From Candidatus Fermentibacterota bacterium (GTDB taxonomy: Bacteria > Fermentibacterota > Fermentibacteria > Fermentibacterales > JCC-6): DNA of 57,524 bases. Below are positions 35,060 to 43,754 of the stretch, piece by piece. Each line of letters opens with the position of its first letter. Within the stretch, counting starts at the first letter, position 1. The stretch covers positions 1-57,524 of the forward strand of contig JAUWSQ010000010.1 in assembly GCA_030609965.1 (NCBI GenBank). Direction: 5' to 3'. Below the pieces are notes generated by a model. It was not told the DNA's origin. It searched no databases and saw only the letters and a list, made by a program, of their open reading frames with translations. The translations under genes and the position numbers were made by a program.

Positions 35060-35533
35060 TCTGTTTATTCCCGATTGGTATTTGTTCAGGTCTCGATTAC
35101 TTAGTAAATCTTCCCGAATGATGGACGAAGCACTTAGTTGAGAGATATGGTAAACGCATCTCAGGCAAATTAATTAAAAACAGGCTGACAGTAAATGAGG
35201 TAATACGTTTTCCATAGAAAAATATCACACTTTAACTGGCTTCGCAAGAAGCGATTCGGTTATCGGTCCAGAGTCTGTTAACGGCAGCAATACGCCGGAA
35301 AATACCTGCTCTGTATTCATGAGTAGGGTATCAGAGGGACCGGTGTGTCCTGGTGCACGGTACTGCCCGGGATAATATTCAATGCTTACTTGTTTTATCT
35401 ATAATTAATATATATCTACATTATGCTCTGACAATTATTTTCTGATGCTAAGTATTATGCTATATTAGGTTATGATTAGAACGTTTGCATGGCAGCCTGA
35501 AGCGATTCTTATTACAAGAGAGCATGGAGGGGC
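35060..35533. other. 474-bp intergenic region upstream of the large sensor gene
   Basis: No gene and no known RNA family is visible. A small GNRA-loop hairpin GCTTC-GCAA-GAAGC occurs about 35240-35255. The last 150 bases before the sensor gene are AT-rich with several TATAAT-like elements (for example near 35450-35465) but no convincing paired -35. I looked for a c-di-GMP riboswitch because the downstream gene makes c-di-GMP and did not find its conserved core. Confidence 0.45.
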
Positions 35534-38500
35534 ATGAGCAATACTATGGCTCCAGCTGGTGCTGATGCAGCTGAGTTAACCAGAATACTGTCCGTACTCC
35601 GGTCAATGCCGGTAAATCAGACTACAAAAACAGAAATATCACAGGTTCTCTGCAAACTCGCCTATGCGTATCACCGTTCCGATCCTGCAAGTGCTGAAAA
35701 GCACTCTCTGGAAGCCTTATCCTTTGCAGATAGTGCCGGATACAAAAAGGGAATTGCCGAGGCTCTTACCCTTCTTGGAACGCTATCCTGGGTAAGGGGT
35801 AACTTTACCAGAGCCGCTGAATGCTATACTAAATCACTGAAAGTATGTGAGGAATCGGGTAACAGGAAGGGAATTGCCAGCTGTTACAGCAATCTGGCAA
35901 ATATCCGCAGAAATCAGGGTGATTACGAACGAGCGCTTGAACTGCACTTCAAAGCTCTGTCTATCAAGGAAGAAATCAAGGATAGAGCGGGCATAGCAAA
36001 AAGCTATAATAACATCGGTATTATTTACGATGAATGGAACGAGTTCGAAAGCGCTCTCGAATTCTACAATAAAGCCCTTCATATTTTCGAAGAACTCGGA
36101 GACTTGCAGGGAATAGCTATCACATACAACAACACAGGTGTTATCTACGAAACTCAGAAGAATTATACCCATGCTTTAGAGGAATACAAGAAATCCCTCG
36201 CAATGAAGGAAAGCATTGGAGATAAGAAAGGTATAGGCAACTCATACACGAATATCGGCACGCTTTTCGAAACCCAGGGCGAGCACGACCAGGCACTGGA
36301 ATACTGCGTCAGGGCTCTTGATATCTTCGAAGAGATAGGTGATAAGAGGGGGATTGCTGATTCCAACAACCAGATAGGGAACATTTACACAAAACTGGAG
36401 CATTTTGATCTGGCACTCGCTTATCTTCAGGAGGGTCTGGAACAATCCTTCAGGATTGGAGCGAAGGAATGGGAATCCGATAGCTACAAATATCTCGCGG
36501 AACTCTATAGGCTTCAGGGGGATTTCGAGACAGCTTTGAATTACTACCTGAAACACATCGCTCTCAAGGAAAAGATATTCAGCAGAGATATTGCAGATAA
36601 GATTGCTCAGATGCAGAATAAGTACTCGACGAATAAAATCGAGAAAGAAGCGGAGATCTATCGGAGTATCTTCGAGCACACAAGTGTAGGTTTTTACCGG
36701 ATAACTCCTGAAGGCAGCGTTCTCATGGCAAATAATGCTCTGACCGGGATGCTTGGGTATTCCACTTCCGAAGAGCTTCTGCATTTCAACCTTCATGACT
36801 GGCGAAAGGATACCGCGCATCCCATTCTCTCGTTCTTCAACAATATCACAAAACAGGATGTAATACCCGGACTTGAGTCCGTATGGCTCTCGCGGGATGG
36901 AACCCCGGTATGCGCCCGGGAGAGCTGCAAAGCGATAAGAGATGAATCGGGCAATGTCATATACTTCGAAGGTACGGTCGAGGATATAACCGATCTCAAA
37001 ATGGCCGAAGAGAAGCTGAAGAAGAGTGAGGAAAAGTATCGCAATCTGGTCGAGAACATGGATGAGGGGATTGCAATTCTGGATGCTAACGAAAATTTCG
37101 CGTTCGTAAATCAGGCCGCTGCAAATGTTTTAGGATATGAGAAGGACGGACTTATCGGACAGAATCTGGTAAGTATGATCGATCCAGATATGATGCCGAA
37201 GTTCAAGCAGGAAACTGAGCTCTGGAGATCCGGAGCATCAAGCAGGTACGAGATCAGGATCATCAGAAAGGACGGGGAGAAAAGAGACATCTCCTTAATC
37301 GCAACACCGAGTATTGATGAGGATGGGACTTACAGCGGAGCCTGCGGGATATTCCAGGACATCACCGATCAGAAGATGGCAGAGACCGAAAGGAAAAAGC
37401 TCCTTCACGATATCAAAGAGCGTGTTAAGAAAATTGACTGTCTTTACGAACTTACCAGACTTGCTGAAAGTCAGGGAACGGAACCTGAGGCAATCTTCCT
37501 GGGTCTTGCTGATATGATCCCGCGAGCCTGGCATTACCCGGAACATACCCGCGCTCGGATCATCTTCGAGAATAGAGAGTTCGATTCAACACCTTTCATT
37601 GAAACCCGGTGGAAGCTGGAAGCTCCTATCCTGATAGACGGAGTGAAGAAAGGGAATATTCAGGTTTTCCACACAAAGGAATTCCCCCAATCGCACGAAG
37701 GCACTTTCTCCAAGGAAGAACGGCACCTCATCAACGAACTCGCCGATCGTATCGGAATCGTTATCCATAGAAGGCAGGTTCTCGAACTGCTGGCAGCCGA
37801 GAGGCAGAGAATGGCCTACATACTGGAAGGCACGAACGTCGGCACATGGGAATGGAATGTCCAGACTGGAGAAACCGTTTTCAACGAAAGATGGGCGGAA
37901 ATCATAGGGTACACGCTTGAAGAACTGCAGCCCGTCTCGATCGATACCTGGATGAAATTCTGCCACCCTGAGGATCTCGAGTCTTCAAATGAACTTCTGA
38001 AAAGGCACTTCTCCGGAGAACTGAATTATTACGAATGCGAAGTTCGGATGCAGCACGAGATCGGGGCATGGGTCTGGGTACTCAACAGAGGCAAGGTCAT
38101 CTCATGGACTGATGATGGGAAACCTCTCCTGATGGCTGGAACGCATAAGGAAATAACAGCCCGGAAACTATCGGAATCGAGGGTCGAGCACCTTGCCACT
38201 CACGATGCACTGACGGAGCTACCCACAATGAGGCTGGCAATGGACCGGATGTCGATGGCTCTTGAAATGGCAAGACGGAGCGGACACATCGTCGGCGTAC
38301 TCTTCATCGATCTGGACGATTTCAAACATGTAAACGACAGGTACGGACATGAAGCCGGGGACAATCTTCTCCGAGTTATTGCTGATCGCTTTCTCTCCAG
38401 TATCCGGAAAATCGATACGGTAGCAAGAATAGGCGGGGATGAATTCCTTATTATCCTGTCGGAACTGAACTCTCAGAGCGATATTACTCAGATAGTTGAG

Positions 38501-38683
38501 AATATCGTCAAGTCAACAGCCAGCCCTGTCCCATTCGAAGGAGGAGAGATGAAGACAGGGGCAAGTATCGGAATTTCTATTTTCCCCAACAATGCCGATA
38601 ATGCCGAAACTCTGATAAAACTGGCAGATGCTTCGATGTATATCGTAAAGAATTCCGGCAAGAACGGTTACGCTTTTTCCTGA
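35534..38683 (+). CDS. TPR-PAS-PAS-GAF-PAS-GGDEF signalling protein
   Basis: A 1049-residue cytoplasmic protein. About eight tetratricopeptide repeats of 40 residues (about 45-360, for example YNNTGVIYETQKNYTHALEEY) form the N-terminal half. PAS domains follow at about 375-490 and 495-615, a GAF-like region at about 620-745, a third PAS at about 755-875, and a GGDEF domain to the end. The active loop is GGDEF (967-971) with the I-site RKID at 958-961, five residues before it. It should be a c-di-GMP synthase under multi-input control. No membrane segment is visible. A GGAG ribosome site lies directly upstream of the ATG. Confidence 0.9.
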   Translation: MSNTMAPAGADAAELTRILSVLRSMPVNQTTKTEISQVLCKLAYAYHRSDPASAEKHSLEALSFADSAGYKKGIAEALTLLGTLSWVRGNFTRAAECYTKSLKVCEESGNRKGIASCYSNLANIRRNQGDYERALELHFKALSIKEEIKDRAGIAKSYNNIGIIYDEWNEFESALEFYNKALHIFEELGDLQGIAITYNNTGVIYETQKNYTHALEEYKKSLAMKESIGDKKGIGNSYTNIGTLFETQGEHDQALEYCVRALDIFEEIGDKRGIADSNNQIGNIYTKLEHFDLALAYLQEGLEQSFRIGAKEWESDSYKYLAELYRLQGDFETALNYYLKHIALKEKIFSRDIADKIAQMQNKYSTNKIEKEAEIYRSIFEHTSVGFYRITPEGSVLMANNALTGMLGYSTSEELLHFNLHDWRKDTAHPILSFFNNITKQDVIPGLESVWLSRDGTPVCARESCKAIRDESGNVIYFEGTVEDITDLKMAEEKLKKSEEKYRNLVENMDEGIAILDANENFAFVNQAAANVLGYEKDGLIGQNLVSMIDPDMMPKFKQETELWRSGASSRYEIRIIRKDGEKRDISLIATPSIDEDGTYSGACGIFQDITDQKMAETERKKLLHDIKERVKKIDCLYELTRLAESQGTEPEAIFLGLADMIPRAWHYPEHTRARIIFENREFDSTPFIETRWKLEAPILIDGVKKGNIQVFHTKEFPQSHEGTFSKEERHLINELADRIGIVIHRRQVLELLAAERQRMAYILEGTNVGTWEWNVQTGETVFNERWAEIIGYTLEELQPVSIDTWMKFCHPEDLESSNELLKRHFSGELNYYECEVRMQHEIGAWVWVLNRGKVISWTDDGKPLLMAGTHKEITARKLSESRVEHLATHDALTELPTMRLAMDRMSMALEMARRSGHIVGVLFIDLDDFKHVNDRYGHEAGDNLLRVIADRFLSSIRKIDTVARIGGDEFLIILSELNSQSDITQIVENIVKSTASPVPFEGGEMKTGASIGISIFPNNADNAETLIKLADASMYIVKNSGKNGYAFS

Positions 38684-38702
38684 AAGCTGCAGCGGTTTCA
38701 GG
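38679..38702 (+). terminator. hairpin overlapping the end of the sensor gene
   Basis: CCTGAAAGC and GCGGTTTCAGG can pair around TGCA with a two-base bulge. It begins within the last codons of the gene and lacks a T-tract, so it may be a weak terminator or an RNA-end stabiliser. Confidence 0.4.
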
Positions 38703-38954
38703 CAGGGATGGGAAGTTTATTGGGACGAATGGGCTACTTTGTGAGCAGGTCATGAGATTGTGGAAAATCAGGAAATGTGATTTTTCTCTGAGCACACTTT
38801 CATCAAGGGTTGCCATTGTTGCCGCCATGATGGCCAACGAGATCATCGAATACCTCTGCTCCTCGAAATCGCAGTGAATGGTAGCAATAGAAAGGAATTA
38901 ACGAAGAGCAGCTTATCCGCAGGGTTATAGTTCTTCCTTAGAGAGAAGGTTGAG

Positions 38955-40445
38955 ATGAAGTGCCTTGTATTAGTATCTACCCTTTTTGTTCTGCTTCCGC
39001 TGTCTGTTCGAGCGGACTACATCTTTGAGCAAGCTTATGAGTATGAAGTAGGTTATTGGCCTTGGGATGCGATCTGCCTGGTCGGCGGAGATTTCAACAA
39101 TGATAGTCTTACCGATTGCGTGGCTTCATACTACCCTCCGATTGGAGAAGACACATACTTATTTACTTTCCTGTGCAATGGTGACTGCACATTCGATATT
39201 CTGACGACAGAAGTATTCACTTATCCTCTCGGTTCGATAACAGTCAATGATTTCGACAACGATGGATGCGACGATTTGATTATAGGTGAGGGAAACGCTT
39301 ATTATGGTATTGGACCACCCATCGAGAGAGACATTGTGCACCTGTTCATGGGTAATGGAGATGGCACTTTCACTGAGCTGGATACACTGCATGTGAAAAA
39401 CGTCTGGGTTACTTCCGGAGATCTGAACGGTGATGGAAACGCTGATCTGGTAATCTCAGGTTCAGAGAGTGGCGATTGCGCAGTACTTGTTAAACTAGGT
39501 AACGGTGACTTCACATTCCAGGGAACCTCAAGTTACGAAATCCCCGTTGGAATTCTCCATACTGTTCAGATTATCGGAGATATGGACCTTGATGGTAATG
39601 TCGATATTGGGGTGATTGGCCCTTATGATGAAGTATCCTTTCTTTATGGAAATGGTGATGGCACTTTCCAGCCCGCTGTAGCCGTGGCTGAGCATGCAGC
39701 ACAAGGTTGTTTTGATTTCATAGGAGTTGGTGATTTCAACGAGGATGGCATGCCGGACATGGCTGTTACCGGCTCTCTAGCCTTGTCAGCTTCTGACAAA
39801 GCACTTGTATGGGATGGAAGTGGGACATTTCAGTACGATTCAATGGATTGTATAGGAAACAGTTGCACATGGATTGAGATTAATGATTTCGATATGGATA
39901 GTCATCTTGATATCGCGATGAGTAGATATTGTGATAATGGATATGTTTTGCCAGGGTATGGGAATGGGCATTTCCCATGCTGGTACCAGTCAGGCAGCCT
40001 TCTCCTGGAGACAGTTGGTAATGCCTATGCCGTTCTTTCTGCGGACTTTGACCTTGATGGCGATTTTGATCTGATCTTTTCTGAAGATGCTTATGGCCAA
40101 CATGAAAGCATTCGCTGCTACAGGAATACAACCATCACTCAGGGCTTCGAAGAGGAATCAGCAGGTTCATTATCTGATTTGAATATTGAAATTTCGCCCA
40201 ATCCTTTCTCTTCATCCGTCAGTATTGAAGTATCTGGATACTCAAATGGTTCAGGGAATCTTCAGATATTTGACCTGTCTGGAAGATTGGTTATAGAATT
40301 CGAGCCTGTTCCAGGTGGGGAGATAACTGCTTACTATTGGAGTGGAGTATCATCTTCCGGAGTTGAAGTGCCTTCAGGTATCTATACAGCAAGGCTGTGT
40401 TCGGAAAACCAGATTTCCAATGCTATGCTGCTGAAGCTGGAATAA
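38955..40445 (+). CDS. secreted FG-GAP/VCBS-repeat protein with a type IX-like sorting domain
   Basis: A 496-residue exported protein. A signal peptide (1-20, ending SVRA) is followed by about seven FG-GAP-type repeats with calcium-binding-like D.(N/D).DG.DD motifs: GDFNNDSLTDC, NDFDNDGCDDL, GDLNGDGNADL, GDMDLDGNVDI, GDFNEDGMPDM, NDFDMDSHLDI and ADFDLDGDFDL. They form a beta-propeller that may bind ligands outside the cell. The C-terminal part (about 415-496) has ISPNPFSSSVSIEV and LSGRLVIEF, then SGIYTARL, the pattern of type IX secretion (Por) sorting or FlgD-Ig-like domains. AGAAGG precedes the ATG. Confidence 0.83.
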   Translation: MKCLVLVSTLFVLLPLSVRADYIFEQAYEYEVGYWPWDAICLVGGDFNNDSLTDCVASYYPPIGEDTYLFTFLCNGDCTFDILTTEVFTYPLGSITVNDFDNDGCDDLIIGEGNAYYGIGPPIERDIVHLFMGNGDGTFTELDTLHVKNVWVTSGDLNGDGNADLVISGSESGDCAVLVKLGNGDFTFQGTSSYEIPVGILHTVQIIGDMDLDGNVDIGVIGPYDEVSFLYGNGDGTFQPAVAVAEHAAQGCFDFIGVGDFNEDGMPDMAVTGSLALSASDKALVWDGSGTFQYDSMDCIGNSCTWIEINDFDMDSHLDIAMSRYCDNGYVLPGYGNGHFPCWYQSGSLLLETVGNAYAVLSADFDLDGDFDLIFSEDAYGQHESIRCYRNTTITQGFEEESAGSLSDLNIEISPNPFSSSVSIEVSGYSNGSGNLQIFDLSGRLVIEFEPVPGGEITAYYWSGVSSSGVEVPSGIYTARLCSENQISNAMLLKLE

Positions 40446-40461
40446 AAGAAAGGAACATCCA

Positions 40462-40917
40462 TCATTGTTCTGGTACCAGATAGCCGCGTTCGCTTTTCAC
40501 AATTGGAATCCCGGAACCATATATTGTCAGTTCAACTTCGATAAGGTCGTCATTTCCCCAGATGACAAATCGTCCTCCAGCAAATACACCTTTGTCAAGT
40601 TCATAAATCCTTGATTCGCCATCATCGTTTCTCTTCTGTCCACTGATAGAGCCAGGGGCAATTGTTACTGTTTGCCCATCTTCGGAAAAGGTAACAATAT
40701 ATTGCGAGCCTTCATTTACATCTACGTAGTAACTTTCTTGAAGGTCATCCATTGGAAGTTGTGCATCTGACATTTCAAGAATTCTGTCAACCTCCATTAC
40801 AAAGTTATTTCCATCCAGTGATAAGAAATCATCAGTGTATTCATCATCCGAGTTAGCGGCGCCGCAACCAGCCAATAGTAATGACAGGCCTGTAAGCATT
40901 ACTAAGTACTTATTCAT
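40462..40917 (-). CDS. hypothetical lipoprotein
   Basis: A 151-residue lipoprotein with lipobox LLAGC (Cys18) followed by an acidic linker. The mature part is a small beta-rich domain (FVMEVDRILEMSD, YIVTFSEDGQTVTIAPGS, RFVIWGNDDLIEVELTIYG) of unknown family; alternating strands suggest a lipocalin- or META-like barrel, without proof. It is convergent with the FG-GAP gene. Its upstream flank holds the Nudix remnant at 41009-41209. Confidence 0.65.
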   Translation of the reverse strand: MNKYLVMLTGLSLLLAGCGAANSDDEYTDDFLSLDGNNFVMEVDRILEMSDAQLPMDDLQESYYVDVNEGSQYIVTFSEDGQTVTIAPGSISGQKRNDDGESRIYELDKGVFAGGRFVIWGNDDLIEVELTIYGSGIPIVKSERGYLVPEQ

Positions 40918-41008
40918 ATTTATTGTTTCATCTTCCTGATTTCCAAGCTCTGATGTCGTGCATCATCTGCGAGGATTTTCTATTTCTGTGCATGCGATTG
41001 TAGTATTC

Positions 41009-41209
41009 TCATTGCTGTGCTGTTCCTTCCGCAACTTCCCTGACTACAGCATGCCATGGTGATTCACCATGCTCGACTGCTCCACCAGGCAGGTTCCATG
41101 CATCAATATCCCTCCAATGACAGAGTAATACAGAGTTGTCCTCATTAGGAATGATGGCGAACGCGCCAAGTGTAAAAGTGGGTTTAATAGTATCTCCTTT
41201 ATACTTACA
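41009..41209 (-). pseudogene. truncated Nudix hydrolase remnant
   Basis: In a frame without a start codon, the minus strand encodes KYKGDTIKPTFTLGAFAII, then VLLCHWRDIDAWNLPGG and AVEHGESPWHAVVREVAE, stopping at TGA 41009-41011. This is the N-terminal half of a Nudix hydrolase: the box begins correctly (G, five residues, E, seven residues, REV) but ends GTAQQ-stop, so the second metal-binding glutamates and the rest of the fold are gone. Its 5' side joins the duplicated aldehyde dehydrogenase segment about 9 bases upstream, in a different frame, with a TAA in the Nudix frame and no ATG. The gene is dead at both ends. Confidence 0.75.
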
Positions 41210-41217
41210 ACTATAAT

Positions 41218-41364
41218 GATGACTTTACCCGTAAAAGAATTCATCGATTGAAGCACTCTTCACTGTCCCTGAATAATATTTTTGGAATTGTAACTTCCAC
41301 AACCTTTCAATTATACTATTTTATACATTTATGAAAGAGAAGTTCTCCGGTTTTCACCAGGCAT
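41218..41364. repeat. 147-bp dispersed duplication, copy B (decayed)
   Basis: A gapless second copy of 34053-34199. It carries the aldehyde dehydrogenase start region (GTG start at 41256, 13 codons) but continues out of frame into the Nudix remnant, so no dehydrogenase is made. All 12 substitutions are transitions from G/C (copy A) to A/T (here), as expected of an unconstrained copy decaying by AT-biased mutation. Its right end lies 16 bp before the start of the gene at 41381, and may contribute to that gene's upstream region. Confidence 0.93.
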
Positions 41365-41380
41365 ACGATGAAGGAGTATT

Positions 41381-42130
41381 ATGAAACCTTCCGGGCTCAA
41401 TATTCTGTTCCTTTTCCTTGCGGCCTGCACATCCGGTGCAGCCTCTTTGGCTTCCACTGAGTTCCTCGGCTTTTCAATTGATGGAAGGTACGCCGCAGCT
41501 GCACAGTACTGGATTGAAGATGGAAGCGGGTTCCCGGGTGCGGAAATTACTGTCATGTCTGTTGCTGATAACAGCATAATCAGGAATTTCGAAGTACACT
41601 GGACCGAAGAATTGATGTACGAAGGCGGCACCGAGATGTGCTTTGAAAACTCCATGAATCCGGCCAGGGAAATCGTACATAGTCACGCTGAATACTTGCT
41701 GGACAGCCTTGATATTTCACCGGAGAACGAGGGTGTTCACTGCATCTGCCATCCGCTTACCGATACAGGCGCCGAGCTGGATCGTGTGCAGTTCGTGACC
41801 TGGGTGGGTTCGCTGATGTACACGGGTCCGGAATTCACCCTGAGCCTGCAGAACCATGAGAAATTACCTGAATCCCCTCCAGAGTGGCTTTCCATGTTCG
41901 AAACGCCTGTCCTTCTGGAAGTACTGATTACGGATGCTAATGGTGATACCGTTATGCACCTTCGTGATAACTCACTGCAGCCTGGGTACATGTACGTATC
42001 CAACTATCGCATTAGAGATGTTTACGTTTACGATGACAGCCTGGTTTCCATTATCCTTAATACCACGGAACCCGGTTTCGAGGGTCCGGATGGCATGTTC
42101 AGGATGGTAACAGGAGTGTTATCCATGTAA
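41381..42130 (+). CDS. DUF2259-family secreted protein
   Basis: A 249-residue exported protein with a signal peptide; a possible lipobox LAAC lies at 13-16. The segment FLGFSIDGRYAAAAQYWIEDGSGFPGAEITVMSV matches the N-terminal signature of DUF2259 predicted secreted proteins (a GFS.DG..A...Y...DGSGFP pattern). The remainder is beta-rich with CICHP at about 124-128. No function is known for the family. AAGGAG lies about 6 bases before the ATG, immediately after the end of the 147-bp duplication. Confidence 0.75.
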   Translation: MKPSGLNILFLFLAACTSGAASLASTEFLGFSIDGRYAAAAQYWIEDGSGFPGAEITVMSVADNSIIRNFEVHWTEELMYEGGTEMCFENSMNPAREIVHSHAEYLLDSLDISPENEGVHCICHPLTDTGAELDRVQFVTWVGSLMYTGPEFTLSLQNHEKLPESPPEWLSMFETPVLLEVLITDANGDTVMHLRDNSLQPGYMYVSNYRIRDVYVYDDSLVSIILNTTEPGFEGPDGMFRMVTGVLSM

Positions 42131-42203
42131 CTGAATCCGTAACGCCACAGGAACGCCAAAGGACGAGCAAGATGCGTCAGTTGATGCTTGATATGACACT
42201 AGT

Positions 42204-42833
42204 TCACTGAAGGAATGGGTTGCTCCTTCTCTCTATAGCAATGGTAGATTCGGAGCCGTGACCGGGATGTATAATGGTATCCCCCGGAAGAATGAGGAGT
42301 TTATCTCTGATAGAGGAAATCAGCAGATCGTATTCGCCGCCTGGAAGATCGGTCCTTCCTATCGATCCCTCGAAAAGCGCGTCCCCGGTGAATAGATGTC
42401 CGAGTATGTAAATGCTTATCCCACCCGGAGAATGGCCCGGTGTGTGAATTATCCTGAATCGGAAAGAACCCATTTCTATATCTTCTCCGCCCTTAAGCAG
42501 GTTGGTGGGCTCGGGTGAATCTTCAAAAGGCATGCTCCAGTAATCAGCATGCTCCCCGGCATTCCTCAGGTAATGAAGATCATCTTCGTGAAGGTAAAGA
42601 GGGAGGGAATCCTTATGAGCCATAAGGTAAGCGTTTCCACCGATATGATCGAAATGCCCGTGCGTATTCATCAGTACAGCAGGATCCAGATCAAGCCTCT
42701 CAAGTGTTTCGGCGATTCTTTCCCCGTGACCTCCGGGATCTATAATCAGGCACTCGCGGGTATCAGGGCACCCGACAATGTAACAGTTAACATCGAGGGG
42801 ACCGGTGGGTATTCTGCAAATGATGGGTTCCAT
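42204..42833 (-). CDS. metallo-beta-lactamase-fold hydrolase (glyoxalase II-like)
   Basis: A 209-residue MBL-fold enzyme with the two-metal motif THGHFDHIGG (57-66, His58, His60, Asp62, His63). Further ligands are HTPGHSPGGI (about 136-145) and TGDALFEGSIGRTD (about 154-167), and the last histidine is in IIHPGHGSES. The arrangement fits hydroxyacylglutathione hydrolase-like proteins of bacteria, which cleave thioesters such as S-lactoylglutathione; substrate not proven. No signal peptide. It stands alone between two plus-strand secreted-protein genes. Confidence 0.88.
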   Translation of the reverse strand: MEPIICRIPTGPLDVNCYIVGCPDTRECLIIDPGGHGERIAETLERLDLDPAVLMNTHGHFDHIGGNAYLMAHKDSLPLYLHEDDLHYLRNAGEHADYWSMPFEDSPEPTNLLKGGEDIEMGSFRFRIIHTPGHSPGGISIYILGHLFTGDALFEGSIGRTDLPGGEYDLLISSIRDKLLILPGDTIIHPGHGSESTIAIERRSNPFLQ

Positions 42834-43088
42834 AGTTATTAACCTCTTGTATCCTTCTGATGAACCGTTATCCTGTTCAATATGCTTGAATATAATGGAT
42901 TAAAGGATTGATTCTTCCCTTGCTGCAGGATTTGTGTTTGCATATTCAGACTGTATAACTTATTATTGCATCTGGTATTCTGAGGAAGGATATTCTTTAT
43001 CCTCGTCCGGATTCACGTACTCGGGATTGTCCCGTTTAACTATTGCGTTATTCTTCTATAGAAAAACGCACAACAAAGGAGGATTCAT

Positions 43089-43712
43089 TTGAAGAATCTA
43101 ACTGTATTAATGGCTGTTCTTCTGCTTGTAACCAGCTTGGCAACAGCGGCTGTAAGCTACTATTTGGATCAGCTTGTTTTCGAAGGCCTATATCCCGGCC
43201 TTACAACAGAGGACTATTCGGCCACGCTTGTTGCGCCGAACAGTGTCCTGTCTGACTTTGGTCCCTTGAACAGTTCCACAAATAATATGCTGTTCGCCAC
43301 CGGCGGTATCGTTGATGGTTTTTCCTTTGATAATCTTGATGGCGGCGACAACGTGGTACTTACTCCTCCCTTCCTTGGAGTAACAAGTGTGACTGTGGGT
43401 CCAAATACTTTCGACCATAGTTCAGAGTACTCGTTCTCCGTTCCGGTAAATGCGTTCGCTATTGAGATAGTGATGCCCATGGCACCAGGATCTATTGATA
43501 TCGAAGTATTCGGAGCCAGTGGTTCTCTCGGTACTACAACAGCATCAGGTGGTGTACCCGGTATATTCTGGGGAGTTTACTCCGATGAGGATATCACCAG
43601 GATTGAATTCATTGAGCCTTCAACCAACGGCGAGCTTTTCTCGAATGCCCAGTTCGGAGCAGTCTCAGCACTTGACCATTCAACCTGGGGTAATATCAAA
43701 ACTTCGTTCTAA
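43089..43712 (+). CDS. exported protein of unknown function
   Basis: Not recognised. A 207-residue secreted protein with signal peptide MKNLTVLMAVLLLVTSLATA. The mature part is rich in Ser, Thr, Gly and Asn and in beta strands (FAIEIVMPMAPGSIDIEVFG, TRIEFIEPS), resembling surface or matrix proteins with a jelly-roll fold. No C-terminal anchor such as PEP-CTERM is present. The start is TTG with AAAGGAGG 6 bases upstream, a strong ribosome site. A strong hairpin follows the gene. Confidence 0.72.
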   Translation: MKNLTVLMAVLLLVTSLATAAVSYYLDQLVFEGLYPGLTTEDYSATLVAPNSVLSDFGPLNSSTNNMLFATGGIVDGFSFDNLDGGDNVVLTPPFLGVTSVTVGPNTFDHSSEYSFSVPVNAFAIEIVMPMAPGSIDIEVFGASGSLGTTTASGGVPGIFWGVYSDEDITRIEFIEPSTNGELFSNAQFGAVSALDHSTWGNIKTSF

Positions 43713-43728
43713 TTCCAGTTACTGACAG

Positions 43729-43754
43729 GGGGCCGGACTTAACGTCCGGTCCCC
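43729..43754. terminator. bidirectional terminator between convergent genes
   Basis: GGGGCCGGAC (43729-43738) pairs with GTCCGGTCCCC (43744-43754) with one bulged base around TTAAC, a stem of about ten GC-rich pairs. It overlaps the stop codon of the ABC ATPase gene and follows the secreted-protein gene by 16 bases, so it can end transcription from both sides. It would close the long minus-strand zapA-ftsY operon. Confidence 0.75.

Noticed and set aside
35060..35533. c-di-GMP riboswitch upstream of the GGDEF gene
   Set aside because: The conserved core and tetraloop-receptor elements of the GEMM family could not be found.
41044..41256. 70-codon minus-strand frame starting like the aldehyde dehydrogenase
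   Set aside because: It is the duplicated dehydrogenase start running out of frame through the Nudix remnant; the product would be a chimaeric nonsense peptide.
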